The notes under the pieces are model-generated. The model was not told the DNA's origin, made no database searches, and saw only the letters and a list, made by a program, of their open reading frames with translations. Made by a program: the position numbers and the translations under genes. DNA of 64,000 nt from positions 369,501 through 433,500 of the forward strand of contig NZ_CP110678.1 of NCBI RefSeq assembly GCF_026167545.1, given 5' to 3'. The DNA is from Sphingomonas sp. S1-29. Its GTDB lineage: Bacteria; Pseudomonadota; Alphaproteobacteria; Sphingomonadales; Sphingomonadaceae. This document shows positions 15,309 through 23,601 of this stretch, in pieces. Each line of letters begins with the position of its first letter. Positions within the stretch are counted from its first letter, which is position 1.

Positions 15309-15923
15309 TCAACCCTCGGGCGGGATCGGGGCTTCCTTGGGGTCGCTGACCTTCAGCCCGTGGCGCATCAGCATCGGGATGTTGGCGATCGCGAAGATCA
15401 GCGTCATCGGGATCACCGCCCAGGTCTTGTAGGCGACCCAGCCATCCCAATCGAGCCAGGCGCGCATCACCTCGTTGAGCCCCGCCTGCGCGACGAAGAA
15501 GATCATCCAGTTGATCGTCAGCAGCCGCCATCCCTTTGGCGTGAGCCCCGGATAGGCGGTTTCGAGCAGGCTCTGCAGCAGCGGCCGTCCGGTGATCAGG
15601 CCGAACGCCAGGATCGCGGCGAACATCCCGTAGACGATCGTGGGCTTCATCTGGATGAAGGCCTGGTCGTGGAAATACAGCGTCAGGCTGCCGAACACGA
15701 GCACCAGCGCCCCCGATAGCCACAGCATCGGCGAGATCGTCCCCGCCTTGATCTGCGAATAGACCATCGCTGCGATGATCGCGACCATGAACACCGCGGT
15801 CGCCGCGAGCACGCGCTCGAGCTGGCTGCCGGGCAGCAGGCTGTTCGCGGCGAAGAACACGACCAGCGGGCCGTAATCGATCGCCATCCGTGCGGTGGGG
15901 GAGAGGGGGGGCTTGGTGGTCAC
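15309..15923 (-). CDS. ispZ: Inner-membrane septation protein A (YciB/IspZ family)
   Basis: Integral membrane protein of the YciB/IspA septation family. The 204 residues have about five or six hydrophobic segments and the family motifs IDYGPLVVFFAAN at the N-terminus, KPTIVYGMFAAILAFGL, and GWRLLTINWMIFFVAQAGLNE. GTG at 15923 is chosen as start because it gives MTTKPPLSPTARMAIDYGPL, as in relatives; ATG at 15887 is an alternative. The reading frame stays open upstream only because it crosses a family B repeat. It is downstream of ftsY on the same strand, a common order in sphingomonads. Confidence 0.9.
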   Translation of the reverse strand: MTTKPPLSPTARMAIDYGPLVVFFAANSLLPGSQLERVLAATAVFMVAIIAAMVYSQIKAGTISPMLWLSGALVLVFGSLTLYFHDQAFIQMKPTIVYGMFAAILAFGLITGRPLLQSLLETAYPGLTPKGWRLLTINWMIFFVAQAGLNEVMRAWLDWDGWVAYKTWAVIPMTLIFAIANIPMLMRHGLKVSDPKEAPIPPEG

Positions 15924-15934
15924 TTGATGTGCTT

Positions 15935-16013
15935 CCGTTCGTTTCGAGCGAAGTCGAGAAACCTTGCGGTGGGTGGTGCCAGAACGTTTCTCGACTTCGC
16001 TCGAAACGAACGG
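15935..16013. repeat. Family B inverted repeat between ftsY and ispZ
   Basis: Ends CCGTTCGTTTCGAGCGAAGT at 15935 and its complement finishing at 16013, with about 20 bp of unlike sequence in the middle. It is the same element as 9579-9655. In the RNA the arms would form a hairpin of more than 25 bp between the ftsY stop and the ispZ start, which could separate the expression of the two genes. Confidence 0.82.
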
Positions 16014-16020
16014 GGGTGGG

Positions 16021-16953
16021 TCATCGCACCATCGCTTCAACGCCCGATATGATCCGCGCGACTTCGTTGGCGTCGAACGGGCGCAGGTCATCCGCTTGCT
16101 CGCCGACGCCGATCGCGTGGATCGGCAGCCGGTATTTCTCCGCCGCCGCCACCAGCACGCCGCCGCGCGCGGTGCCGTCGAGCTTGGTCATCACCAGCCC
16201 GGTGACGCCGGCGACTTCCTTGAACACCTCGATCTGGCTAAGCGCATTCTGGCCGGTAGTGGCGTCGAGGACGAGGACCACGTCGTGCGGCGATTCGGGG
16301 TTCAGGCGTCCCAGCACGCGGCGGATTTTGGCGAGCTCGTCCATCAGCTCGCGCTTGTTCTGCAGCCGTCCTGCAGTGTCGACGATCAGCACGTCGATGC
16401 CGGTGGCAGTCGCCTGCTTCACCGCCTCGAACACGATACCCGCCGCGTCACCGCCTTCTGAGCCGCGCACGAGCGGCACGCCGACGCGATCGGCCCAGGT
16501 CTGCAGCTGGCCGATCGCGGCGGCGCGGAAGGTATCGCCCGCACACAGCATCACGCCATAATCCTGGTCGACCAGCGTCTTGGCGAGCTTGGCGATCGTC
16601 GTGGTCTTGCCCGATCCGTTGACTCCGATCACCAGGATCACCTGCGGGCGAGGGAAGGCGTCGATCTCTAGTGGCTGCGCGACTTTTTCGAGGACCTTCT
16701 CGATCTCTTCGGAGACGACCAGGCGGATGCCGAGCTCTTCCATGTTGCGCTCATAGGCGCCGTCGGCGAGGCGGGTGCGGATCCGCGCGGCGGTCTGCGG
16801 GCCGAGGTCGGAGGCGATCAGCGCCTCCTCGATCTCGTCGAGCGTCGAATCGTCGAGCCGTGCCGCCGACAGGCCCGCAAGGTTGCCGATCAACCGGTCC
16901 GATGTCTTGCGGAAGCCGCCGAGCAGGCGATCGTGCCAGCTGGAGTTGGTCAT
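16021..16953 (-). CDS. ftsY: Signal recognition particle receptor FtsY
   Basis: GTPase receptor that docks SRP-ribosome complexes at the inner membrane. The 310 residues comprise the N domain (about 1-90, TSDRLIGNLAGL...LDEIEEALIASDLG) and the G domain with GVNGSGKTTTIAKLA, DTFRAAAIGQL, DTAGRLQNKRELMDEL, TKLDGTARGG and GVGEQADDLRPF. It lacks the long acidic A domain of E. coli, as is common in alphaproteobacteria. The ATG overlaps the stop of mtaB (ATGA), so they are co-transcribed. The partner Ffh is encoded at 21.4 kb. Confidence 0.96.
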   Translation of the reverse strand: MTNSSWHDRLLGGFRKTSDRLIGNLAGLSAARLDDSTLDEIEEALIASDLGPQTAARIRTRLADGAYERNMEELGIRLVVSEEIEKVLEKVAQPLEIDAFPRPQVILVIGVNGSGKTTTIAKLAKTLVDQDYGVMLCAGDTFRAAAIGQLQTWADRVGVPLVRGSEGGDAAGIVFEAVKQATATGIDVLIVDTAGRLQNKRELMDELAKIRRVLGRLNPESPHDVVLVLDATTGQNALSQIEVFKEVAGVTGLVMTKLDGTARGGVLVAAAEKYRLPIHAIGVGEQADDLRPFDANEVARIISGVEAMVR

Positions 16954-18152
16954 GCGAAATTTCCTGTAAGCGCGGTTTCGGTGGCGGCGGTGATGAGGGT
17001 CGGGGCGACACGTCCTGGGGACGCCGCGAACGGTTCCGAGGCCAGTTTCACCTCGGCGAAGTTTTCGGCATGGCCGCGGTCGCCGGGGCGTTCGATCAGG
17101 ATCGATTGGCGAGTGCCGACCAGCGACCGCAGCCATGCCGAGCGGCGACGTTGCGCCGCCTCGCGCAGGCGCGCCGCACGTTGCTTCACCACCGTTGGCG
17201 CGACTTGCGGCATCCGTGCGGCGGGCGTCCCGCTGCGCGGCGAGAAGGAGAAGATGTGCGGGTGAACCACGTCGCAATCGTCGAGCAATGCCAGGGTGTT
17301 GGCGAACGCGGCATCGTCTTCGGTCGGGAAGCCCGCGATCAGGTCGGCGCCGATCGCGATCGCCGGGCGCGCGGCCTTGAGGCGCTCGACCAACGCCACC
17401 GATTGCGCGCGGCTATGGCGCCGCTTCATCCGCTTGAGGATCAGGTCGTCGCCCGCCTGCAGCGACAAATGGACATGCGGCATCACCCGCGCTTCCTGCG
17501 TCAGCAGCGTGAACAGCCGGTCGTCGATCTCGATCCCGTCGAGCGACGACAGGCGCAGGCGCGGGAGGGAGGGGACGTGGATCAGGATACGTTCGACCAA
17601 TTGGCCGAGCGTCGGCTGGCCGGGAAGGTCGTGGCCATAGCTGGTCAGGTCGACGCCGGTCAGGACGATCTCGCGGTGGCCGGAATCGACGAACTGGCGG
17701 ACCTGCTCGATCACCCCGCCCGCGGGCAGCGACCGGCTGGGGCCGCGGCCATAGGGGATCGCGCAGAAGGTGCAGCGATGGTCGCAGCCATTCTGTACCT
17801 CGACGAACGCGCGCGAATGGCTGGCGAAAATGGGACGCGGTGCGGTCACGGCGTCGGGCGCCCAATGCATCGGATCGAGCTTGGTCAGGTTGGACACGAC
17901 GCGATCGACTTCGGGCATCGACCGATACTGTTCGGGATCGATGTTCGACGCACATCCGGTCACGACAAGTTCGGCATCGGGATGGAGCCGGCGCAGGCGG
18001 CGGATCGCGCGGTTGGTGTTGGCCACCGCCTCGTTGGTCACCGCGCAGCTGTTGACCACCGCCACCGCACGGTCGCCGACCAGCGCGCGGATCGTTTCGC
18101 TTTCGGCGATGTTCAGGCGACAGCCCAAGGTGACGATGTTCGTCACCGGCAA
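16950..18152 (-). CDS. mtaB: tRNA threonylcarbamoyladenosine methylthiotransferase MtaB
   Basis: Radical-SAM enzyme converting t6A37 to ms2t6A37 in tRNA. The 400 residues contain the MTTase N-terminal domain with C11, C36 and C67, then the radical-SAM cluster C123, C127 and C130 in NGCDHRCTFCAIPYGRG, and motifs of the MiaB/MtaB family such as LTGVDLTSYG and GADLIAGFPTEDD. A clear TRAM domain is not obvious at the C-terminus, which suits short MtaB forms. ftsY overlaps its stop. Confidence 0.93.
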   Translation of the reverse strand: MPVTNIVTLGCRLNIAESETIRALVGDRAVAVVNSCAVTNEAVANTNRAIRRLRRLHPDAELVVTGCASNIDPEQYRSMPEVDRVVSNLTKLDPMHWAPDAVTAPRPIFASHSRAFVEVQNGCDHRCTFCAIPYGRGPSRSLPAGGVIEQVRQFVDSGHREIVLTGVDLTSYGHDLPGQPTLGQLVERILIHVPSLPRLRLSSLDGIEIDDRLFTLLTQEARVMPHVHLSLQAGDDLILKRMKRRHSRAQSVALVERLKAARPAIAIGADLIAGFPTEDDAAFANTLALLDDCDVVHPHIFSFSPRSGTPAARMPQVAPTVVKQRAARLREAAQRRRSAWLRSLVGTRQSILIERPGDRGHAENFAEVKLASEPFAASPGRVAPTLITAATETALTGNFA

Positions 18153-18176
18153 AGGACCAATCGAGGGGGAGCGACC

Positions 18177-18755
18177 ATGGCGAGCGATCTAGGGACCGAT
18201 GGCGGCGAAGTCCATGCAGCCGCCGCGCGCGTGCTGGCGTTCTGGTTCGACGAGACGCCGCCCGAGCGGCAATTCGCGCAGGATGCCGGGTTCGACGCGA
18301 TGATCGCCGATCGCTTTGGAGGCTTGCGCGACCAGGTGCTGGAGACCGGTGCGGCGGCGTGGCGCGATGCGCCCGAGCCGTTGCTTGCGGCGGTGATCCT
18401 GCTCGACCAGTTCACGCGCAACATCCACCGCGGCACCGCGCGCGCGTTCGAAGCCGATGCGCTGGGGCTCGAGCTGGCACGCGCGGCGATCGCGCGCGGC
18501 TGGGACCGGGCGATGCCCGATGCCTGGCGGGTGTTCCTCTACATGCCCTTCATGCACGCCGAGGACGCCGCAACGCAGGCCGAGAGCGTGCGGTTGTTCG
18601 AGGCGCTGGGGGTGGCCGAGAACATCGCCTTCGCGCGCGATCACGCCGAGGTGGTGACGCGCTTCGGGCGGTTTCCGAGCCGCAATGCGGCGCTGGGCCG
18701 CGAAAGCACCGAAGCCGAGCGCGAATATCTGGCGACGCGCGACAGCGGCTGGTGA
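18177..18755 (+). CDS. DUF924 family protein
   Basis: 192-residue protein of the DUF924 family (TPR-like helical fold), biochemical role unknown. Family hallmarks: VLAFWFDETPPERQ at the start, FGGLRDQVLETGAAAWRDAPEPLLAAVILLDQFTRNIHRGTA... (the LDQF-R-N-RGT core), and FLYMPFMHAEDAATQ. The ATG at 18177 is chosen because the domain starts within 20 residues; the frame is open much further upstream only as an antisense shadow of mtaB and ftsY. It diverges from mtaB. Confidence 0.88.
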   Translation: MASDLGTDGGEVHAAAARVLAFWFDETPPERQFAQDAGFDAMIADRFGGLRDQVLETGAAAWRDAPEPLLAAVILLDQFTRNIHRGTARAFEADALGLELARAAIARGWDRAMPDAWRVFLYMPFMHAEDAATQAESVRLFEALGVAENIAFARDHAEVVTRFGRFPSRNAALGRESTEAEREYLATRDSGW

Positions 18756-18759
18756 GGGG

Positions 18760-18870
18760 GCCTCCCCTTCCTGAAAGGGAGGGGCCGGGGGTGGGTTGGT
18801 CCGTTGTCGGGGCGGTACATGGCCCAAGCAGCCGACCCACCCCCAACCCCTCCCTTTCAGGGAGGGGAGA
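18760..18870. repeat. Family A palindromic element, intergenic copy
   Basis: Left arm about 18760-18800 and right arm about 18832-18870, each with a local hairpin (CCTTCCTGAAAGGGAGG and CCTCCCTTTCAGGGAGG) followed or preceded by GGGGGTGGGT or its complement. It fills the space between the convergent DUF924 gene and a hypothetical gene, ending 14 bp before the latter's stop. Same family as the copies inside addB and mfd. Confidence 0.85.
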
Positions 18871-18883
18871 AGGCGAAACTGCC

Positions 18884-19423
18884 TCAGCAGGCGGAGCTAT
18901 AGGCGACCTCGTAGGATTGATCGAAACACTTCCACAGCCGCTCGATCACATGACCGTTGGGCGGCCATGCCCGCTCCTTCGGCTGATCTACTGGTTTCGG
19001 AAGGACGCGCAGTCGTTCACGGGCGGCCAGGAAAGCCGGTTTATCTTTGCGAAGAAACGCGATCGTGGCATCGACATATGGGTTCCAGCCGGTCGGGTCG
19101 GCATCGTCGGGCTTGCGCGATTGCCGCATCAACTCGATCGCTCCGGCGTCGGCCCCTGCCTGCGCGCGCAATTGTGCCTCATGCCAGGTCATCAACGGGA
19201 TCAATTGGGCCATTCGGAAGCGATAATGGTAGATTAGATCGGCGGCAGCTTCCTCACATCCAGGCCGCTCGGCCAAGGCTCGCCAGCCGCCCTTGGGGTC
19301 CTGATCGAACGCATCAAAGCTCAGTGTCAGCAGGCTGTCGTCATATTCGCACGACGCGGAGGGTGGGGTCGCAGGTACGGTCTGCTGCGGTGCCGGAAGG
19401 AAAGCCAAGAGCATGGAAAGCAA
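18884..19423 (-). CDS. Hypothetical secreted protein
   Basis: 179 residues, not recognised. A hydrophobic N-terminus (MLSMLLAFLPAPQQTVPATPPSA) may be a short signal peptide. Four cysteines are present (C25, C56, C166 and the C-terminal C179), enough for disulfides in the periplasm. The middle is predicted helical and rich in Ala, Asp and Trp. A start at M4 is possible. The gene stands alone between a family A repeat and the GGDEF-EAL gene on the same strand, 75 bp away. Confidence 0.65.
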   Translation of the reverse strand: MLSMLLAFLPAPQQTVPATPPSASCEYDDSLLTLSFDAFDQDPKGGWRALAERPGCEEAAADLIYHYRFRMAQLIPLMTWHEAQLRAQAGADAGAIELMRQSRKPDDADPTGWNPYVDATIAFLRKDKPAFLAARERLRVLPKPVDQPKERAWPPNGHVIERLWKCFDQSYEVAYSSAC

Positions 19424-19498
19424 GGACGAACTCCTTAATCGCTGGCCAAGCCTAACCCGAGTTCAGGCCGCGCGATAGTGGCTTTCCAACGTCCCCGA

Positions 19499-21127
19499 TC
19501 ACCCAGCCATGCGCCGCCCGTCGACCGCCTCGACGAAGCCACTCGCGGGTGTTCCCAGCAGCATGTGCCGCTCGGCGAGGAACCGCCGCACGCCGATCAG
19601 CGACAGCGGCTTGCCGTAGAACCAGCCCTGGCCCTTGGCGCAGTTCATCGCCTTCAGCCGGGCCTCGATCGCGGCGTCCTCGATCCCCTCGGCAGTGACG
19701 GGGAGGTTGAGGCTTTCGCCCAACCGCACGATCGCGGTGACGATCGCCGCCGAATCGGCGCTTTCGTTGATCGAGGTGACGAAGGATTTGTCGATCTTGA
19801 TCCGGTCGAACGGCAGCGCGCGCAGATGCGCGAGGCTCGAATAGCCGGTGCCGAAATCGTCGAGCGCCAGCTTCACCCCCTGGTTCTTCAGGCTGCCCGC
19901 GATCGATTGCGCCAGCGCCATGTTCTCGAACAGCGCGCTTTCGGTGATCTCGATCTCGAGCCTGCCGGCGGGAAAGCCGGTTTCGGTGAGCGTCTTGATG
20001 ATTTTCTGCGCCAGCCACGCGTCGCGCAGCTGCCAGGGCGAGATGTTGATCGAGATGGTGAGCGAGGGATCCCAGTCGCGCGCCGCGGTGAACGCCTGTT
20101 GCATGATCGACATCGACAGGTCGGCGATCATGCCGGTTTCCTCGGCGATCGGGATGAAGCGTTCGGGGCTGATGATGCCGCGCGTCGGATGCTCCCAGCG
20201 CGCAAGCACCTCGAAGCCGTTGAGCTTGCCGGTGGCGATGTCGACCTGCTGTTCGAAATAGGGGACGATCTCGCCGCGCGGGATGCCGACGCGAAGCCCC
20301 TGTTCGAGGTCGTTGCGCTGCTGCAGCTCGCGCTCCATCGATGCGTCGAACCACACGCAGCGGTTGCGGCCCGATTTCTTGGCGGCGTACATCGCGATGT
20401 CGCCCGCGCGCATCAGCGCCTCGATCGTCGGGCATTCGAAGTCCGATCGCGCGATTCCCACCGAACAGCTGATGTGCAGGCGAAGCCCCTCGGCCTCGAA
20501 CGGCTGCGCCAGGCGGCTGACCAGGCGGTCGGCGATCCGATCGACCATGTCGGGGACGGTGGGATCGAACAGGAAGGCGCAGGCGAATTCGTCGCCGCCC
20601 AATCGGGTGTTGAGCGCGGTCGGCGGCAGGATCGCGATGATCTCGTCGGCGACCATCCGCAGCAAGGTGTCGCCGATCGCGTGGCCGTGCATGTCGTTGA
20701 CCGACTTGAAATGGTCGAGATCGAGCATCAGCAATGCGACAGCCTTGCCGCGACGCTTGGCCAGCGCGAGCAGCGCGGCGCCTTCGTCGGCCAGGCTGCG
20801 GCGATTGTAGAAGCCCGTGAGCGGATCGCGCGACGCCAGCATCGTCGCGCGCGCTTCGGCAGCGGTGCGGACGCGGACTTCCTTCGACAGCGCGTCGTGG
20901 CGGCGCCAGCCGATCAGCACCAGCGCGACGTTGAGCAGCAAGGCGATCACCAGCCCGCGATCGGCGGGCGCCCCACCTTCAGTATAGTGCGCGACGGTCT
21001 GCGACAGCACTGCGCCGCCGGTACCGACGAACAACAGGATCGCGGCGGCGGAAACCGCGCCGGTGATGATATCGGTGCGGACGAGGCTCGTGCGCCGGCG
21101 TTCCAGCAGGTCGTGATCGCTCGGCAT
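19499..21127 (-). CDS. Bifunctional-type GGDEF-EAL membrane protein
   Basis: Putative c-di-GMP enzyme. Of 542 residues, two hydrophobic segments (about 20-42 and 57-74) anchor the protein, with no separate sensor domain visible. The GGDEF domain (about 95-260) keeps intact GGDEF at 177-181. The EAL domain (about 275-525) has GFEVLARW (the EAL position reads EVL at 306-308) and DDFGTGYSSLAHL, suggesting an active phosphodiesterase. A start at 21142 would add five residues; 21127 is preferred because GGAG lies 9 nt upstream. It is alone on its strand. Confidence 0.92.
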   Translation of the reverse strand: MPSDHDLLERRRTSLVRTDIITGAVSAAAILLFVGTGGAVLSQTVAHYTEGGAPADRGLVIALLLNVALVLIGWRRHDALSKEVRVRTAAEARATMLASRDPLTGFYNRRSLADEGAALLALAKRRGKAVALLMLDLDHFKSVNDMHGHAIGDTLLRMVADEIIAILPPTALNTRLGGDEFACAFLFDPTVPDMVDRIADRLVSRLAQPFEAEGLRLHISCSVGIARSDFECPTIEALMRAGDIAMYAAKKSGRNRCVWFDASMERELQQRNDLEQGLRVGIPRGEIVPYFEQQVDIATGKLNGFEVLARWEHPTRGIISPERFIPIAEETGMIADLSMSIMQQAFTAARDWDPSLTISINISPWQLRDAWLAQKIIKTLTETGFPAGRLEIEITESALFENMALAQSIAGSLKNQGVKLALDDFGTGYSSLAHLRALPFDRIKIDKSFVTSINESADSAAIVTAIVRLGESLNLPVTAEGIEDAAIEARLKAMNCAKGQGWFYGKPLSLIGVRRFLAERHMLLGTPASGFVEAVDGRRMAG

Positions 21128-21313
21128 GCTCGGGTTCTCCATGCCGCGTACTTGGCATGATGTGGGTATAGAAGGAGTTAAGGGCGCGGGTGCGCGCGGG
21201 TTGCTGGGGCAAGGCCGCTCGCTGACAAGCGATGCTTGCCTCTGACACCGACTCTCGCTATTGGCGCTCTCGATCGTTCCTTCGCGAACGTGATGCATCC
21301 GCGCCCCAAGGGG

Positions 21314-21347
21314 TACGCCGGCCGACGAGTTCTCGTCCGCCGGCGTG
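21314..21347 (+). other. Strong hairpin with T-run upstream of ffh
   Basis: In the 264-bp gap before ffh, ACGCCGGCCGACGAG and CTCGTCCGCCGGCGT form a 15-bp stem with one mismatch and a 2-nt loop, followed by GTTTTGC. It has the form of an intrinsic terminator on the plus strand although no plus-strand gene lies upstream within 2.5 kb. It might end a small RNA or structure the ffh leader. Sequence typical of the 4.5S SRP RNA was looked for and not found. Confidence 0.45.
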
Positions 21348-21391
21348 TTTTGCGTTACGGTCGGGGCGGCACGAAGCGACTGGAGTAGAGC

Positions 21392-22891
21392 ATGTTCGAA
21401 TCCCTCAGTGACCGGCTAGGCGGCGTCTTCGACCGACTGCGCGGCCGTGGTGCGCTGAGCGAAGCCGATGTGCGCGGTGCGATGCGCGAGGTGCGGATCG
21501 CGCTGCTCGAGGCCGACGTCGCGCTGCCCGTCGCGCGCGATTTCGTCGAAGGGATCACCGAAAAGGCGATCGGTCAGCAGGTGCTGCGGTCGGTCACGCC
21601 CGGCCAGCAGGTCGTCAAGATCGTCAACGACGCGCTGGTCGAGATGCTGGGGCCCGATACCGCGGGGCTCAACATCGACGTCTCGCCGCCCGCGGTGATC
21701 ATGATGGTCGGCCTGCAGGGCTCGGGCAAGACGACGACGACTGCCAAGCTCGCCAAGATGCTGGCGGGCAAGGAGCGCAAGAAGGTGCTGATGGCGTCGC
21801 TCGACGTCAATCGCCCCAATGCGCAGGAGCAGCTTGCGGTGCTGGGAACCCAGGCCGAGGTTTCGACGCTGCCGATCGTCCAGGGCCAGCAGCCCGTCGA
21901 GATCGCGCGACGCGCGTTGCAGGCGGCGAAGCTGCAGGGCTTCGACGTGGTGATGCTCGATACCGCCGGGCGTCTGCACGTCGATCAGGCGCTGATGGAC
22001 GAGATGAAGGCGGTTGCCGACATCGCGCGGCCCAACGAAATCCTGCTCGTCGTCGATTCGCTGACCGGGCAGGACGCGGTGAACGTCGCGCAGAACTTCA
22101 GCAACCAGGTGCCGCTGACCGGCGTCGTGCTGACGCGGATGGACGGCGACGCGCGTGGCGGCGCGGCGCTGTCGATGCGCGCGGTGACGGGCAAGCCGAT
22201 CAAGTTCGCGGGCACCGGCGAGAAGCTCGACGCGATCGAGGCGTTCCATCCCAAGCGCGTCGCTGGGCGCATCCTTGGCATGGGCGACGTCGTCTCGCTG
22301 GTCGAGCGCGCTGCCGAAGCGATCCAGGTCGATGATGCCGAAAGAATGGCGCAGCGGCTGTCCAAGGGCCAGTTCGACATGAACGACCTGCGCGCGCAGC
22401 TGGGCCAGATGCGGCGGATGGGCGGCCTCGGCGCGCTTGCCGGCATGATCCCGGGCATGAAGAAGGCGCAGGCGGCAATGGCCAATGGTGCGGTCGACGA
22501 GCGGCTGCTGCTGCGGATGGACGCGATGATCGGATCGATGACGATCAAGGAACGCGCCAAGCCCGAACTGCTCAACGCCAAGCGCAAGATCCGCGTTGCC
22601 AAGGGCAGCGGCATGACCGTGCAGGACGTCAACAAGCTGCTCAAGATGCACCAGGAAATGGCCGGTGCGATGAAGCGCATCAAGAAGATGGGCGGCATCA
22701 AGGGCATGGCGGCGTTGCTCGGCAAGGGCGGTCCCGGCGGCGGCATGGGCGGCATCGGCAACGCGCTGGGTGGCCCCGCAATGGGCGATTTCATGTCGAA
22801 GGCGGGCGGCGGGCTGCCCGGCTTGGGCGGGAGTGGTGACGGCACGATGAAGCTGCCACCAGGGTTCGAGAATCTCATGAAGAAGAAGTGA
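21392..22891 (+). CDS. ffh: Signal recognition particle protein Ffh (SRP54)
   Basis: Binds 4.5S RNA and signal sequences of nascent membrane proteins. The 499 residues have the N domain (about 1-90), the G domain with GLQGSGKTTTTAKLA, DVNRPNAQEQL, DTAGRLHVDQALMDEM, TRMDGDARGGAAL and GTGEKLDAIEAF, and a methionine-rich M domain (from about 325) with GSGMTVQDVNKLLKMHQEM. The tail (about 440-499) is unusually rich in Gly and Met. It heads the ffh-rpsP-rimM-(trmD-rplS) series. Confidence 0.97.
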   Translation: MFESLSDRLGGVFDRLRGRGALSEADVRGAMREVRIALLEADVALPVARDFVEGITEKAIGQQVLRSVTPGQQVVKIVNDALVEMLGPDTAGLNIDVSPPAVIMMVGLQGSGKTTTTAKLAKMLAGKERKKVLMASLDVNRPNAQEQLAVLGTQAEVSTLPIVQGQQPVEIARRALQAAKLQGFDVVMLDTAGRLHVDQALMDEMKAVADIARPNEILLVVDSLTGQDAVNVAQNFSNQVPLTGVVLTRMDGDARGGAALSMRAVTGKPIKFAGTGEKLDAIEAFHPKRVAGRILGMGDVVSLVERAAEAIQVDDAERMAQRLSKGQFDMNDLRAQLGQMRRMGGLGALAGMIPGMKKAQAAMANGAVDERLLLRMDAMIGSMTIKERAKPELLNAKRKIRVAKGSGMTVQDVNKLLKMHQEMAGAMKRIKKMGGIKGMAALLGKGGPGGGMGGIGNALGGPAMGDFMSKAGGGLPGLGGSGDGTMKLPPGFENLMKKK

Positions 22892-22910
22892 GCTAGCCCG
22901 GACCTTTCCC

Positions 22911-22989
22911 GTCGCCCCAGCCAAGGCGGGGGTCTCGCGGTGCGGTTCGGACCATCAACCAGAAGACCCCGGCTTTTCGCTGGGGCGAC
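22911..22989. repeat. Family C inverted repeat between ffh and rpsP
   Basis: Starts GTCGCCCCAGCCAAGGCGGG and ends with TTTTCGCTGGGGCGAC, a diverged copy of the element at 10191-10271. The transcript would form a long hairpin 20 bp after the ffh stop and about 25 bp before the rpsP ATG, so it could set the relative levels of Ffh and ribosomal protein S16. Confidence 0.75.
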
Positions 22990-23014
22990 GATTTCAAAGA
23001 AGGAAGACGATTAC

Positions 23015-23488
23015 ATGGCAATCAGCATGCGCCTGTCGCGCGGTGGTTCGAAGAAGCGCCCTTATTACCGCATCGTGATCGCCGATGCGCGCGCACCGCG
23101 CGACGGCAAATTCATCGAGAAGATCGGCACGTACAACCCGTTGCTGGCCAAGGACGATGCCGAGCGGATCAAGCTCGACAACGAGCGTGCAGCCCATTGG
23201 CTGAGCGTCGGCGCGCAGCCGACCGACCGCGTTGCCCGCTTCCTCGACGCAGCCGGCCTGCGCGAGCGTGCGGCGCGCAGCAACCCGAACAAGGGCAAGC
23301 CCGGCGAGAAGGCGACCGAGCGCGCCGAAGAGCGTGCAGCCAAGGTCCAGGCAGCTGAAGACGCTCGCCGCGAAGCCGAGGAAGCCGCCAAGGCGAAGCC
23401 TGCCGAGGAAGCCGCTCCCGCCGAGGAAGCAGCGACCGAAGACGCGACCAACGAAGGCGAGAGCGCGGCCGCACCGGCCGAGGGCTGA
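23015..23488 (+). CDS. rpsP: 30S ribosomal protein S16
   Basis: Ribosomal protein of the small subunit body. Residues 1-80 are the S16 domain ([39 protein letters not shown]). Residues about 95-157 form an extension very rich in Ala, Glu and Lys, ending in repeats of the type PAEEA. Such tails occur in sphingomonads and make the protein, at 157 residues, almost twice the E. coli length. AGGAAG precedes the ATG. The longer frame from 22940 would read through the family C repeat and is rejected. Confidence 0.95.
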   Translation: MAISMRLSRGGSKKRPYYRIVIADARAPRDGKFIEKIGTYNPLLAKDDAERIKLDNERAAHWLSVGAQPTDRVARFLDAAGLRERAARSNPNKGKPGEKATERAEERAAKVQAAEDARREAEEAAKAKPAEEAAPAEEAATEDATNEGESAAAPAEG

Positions 23489-23495
23489 ACCGATG

Positions 23496-23601
23496 TCCCC
23501 CTCCCGCCTGGCGGGAGGGGTTAGGGGAGGGGCCGTGGGCCTCTAGCGAACGTCTATGTCAACAAGCCCCCCCTCGACTCCTCCCGCCAGCGGGGCGGGA
23601 G
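23496..23601. repeat. GC-rich palindromic repeat at the rpsP-rimM junction
   Basis: Two arms, CCCCTCCCGCCTGGCGGGAG (from about 23497) and CCTCCCGCCAGCGGGGCGGGAG (ending about 23601), surround a less conserved middle. It resembles family A in plan but has the CCCGCC-GGCGGG core. The right arm overlaps the first codons of rimM as usually called. Confidence 0.7.

Noticed and set aside
16671..18176. Open frame upstream of the DUF924 gene on the plus strand
   Set aside because: It is antisense to ftsY and mtaB and lacks any recognisable domain; the DUF924 domain begins right after the ATG at 18177.
21128..21391. Possible 4.5S SRP RNA next to ffh
   Set aside because: The conserved SRP RNA tetraloop and GGAAGCAGCC-like sequence were not found in this gap.
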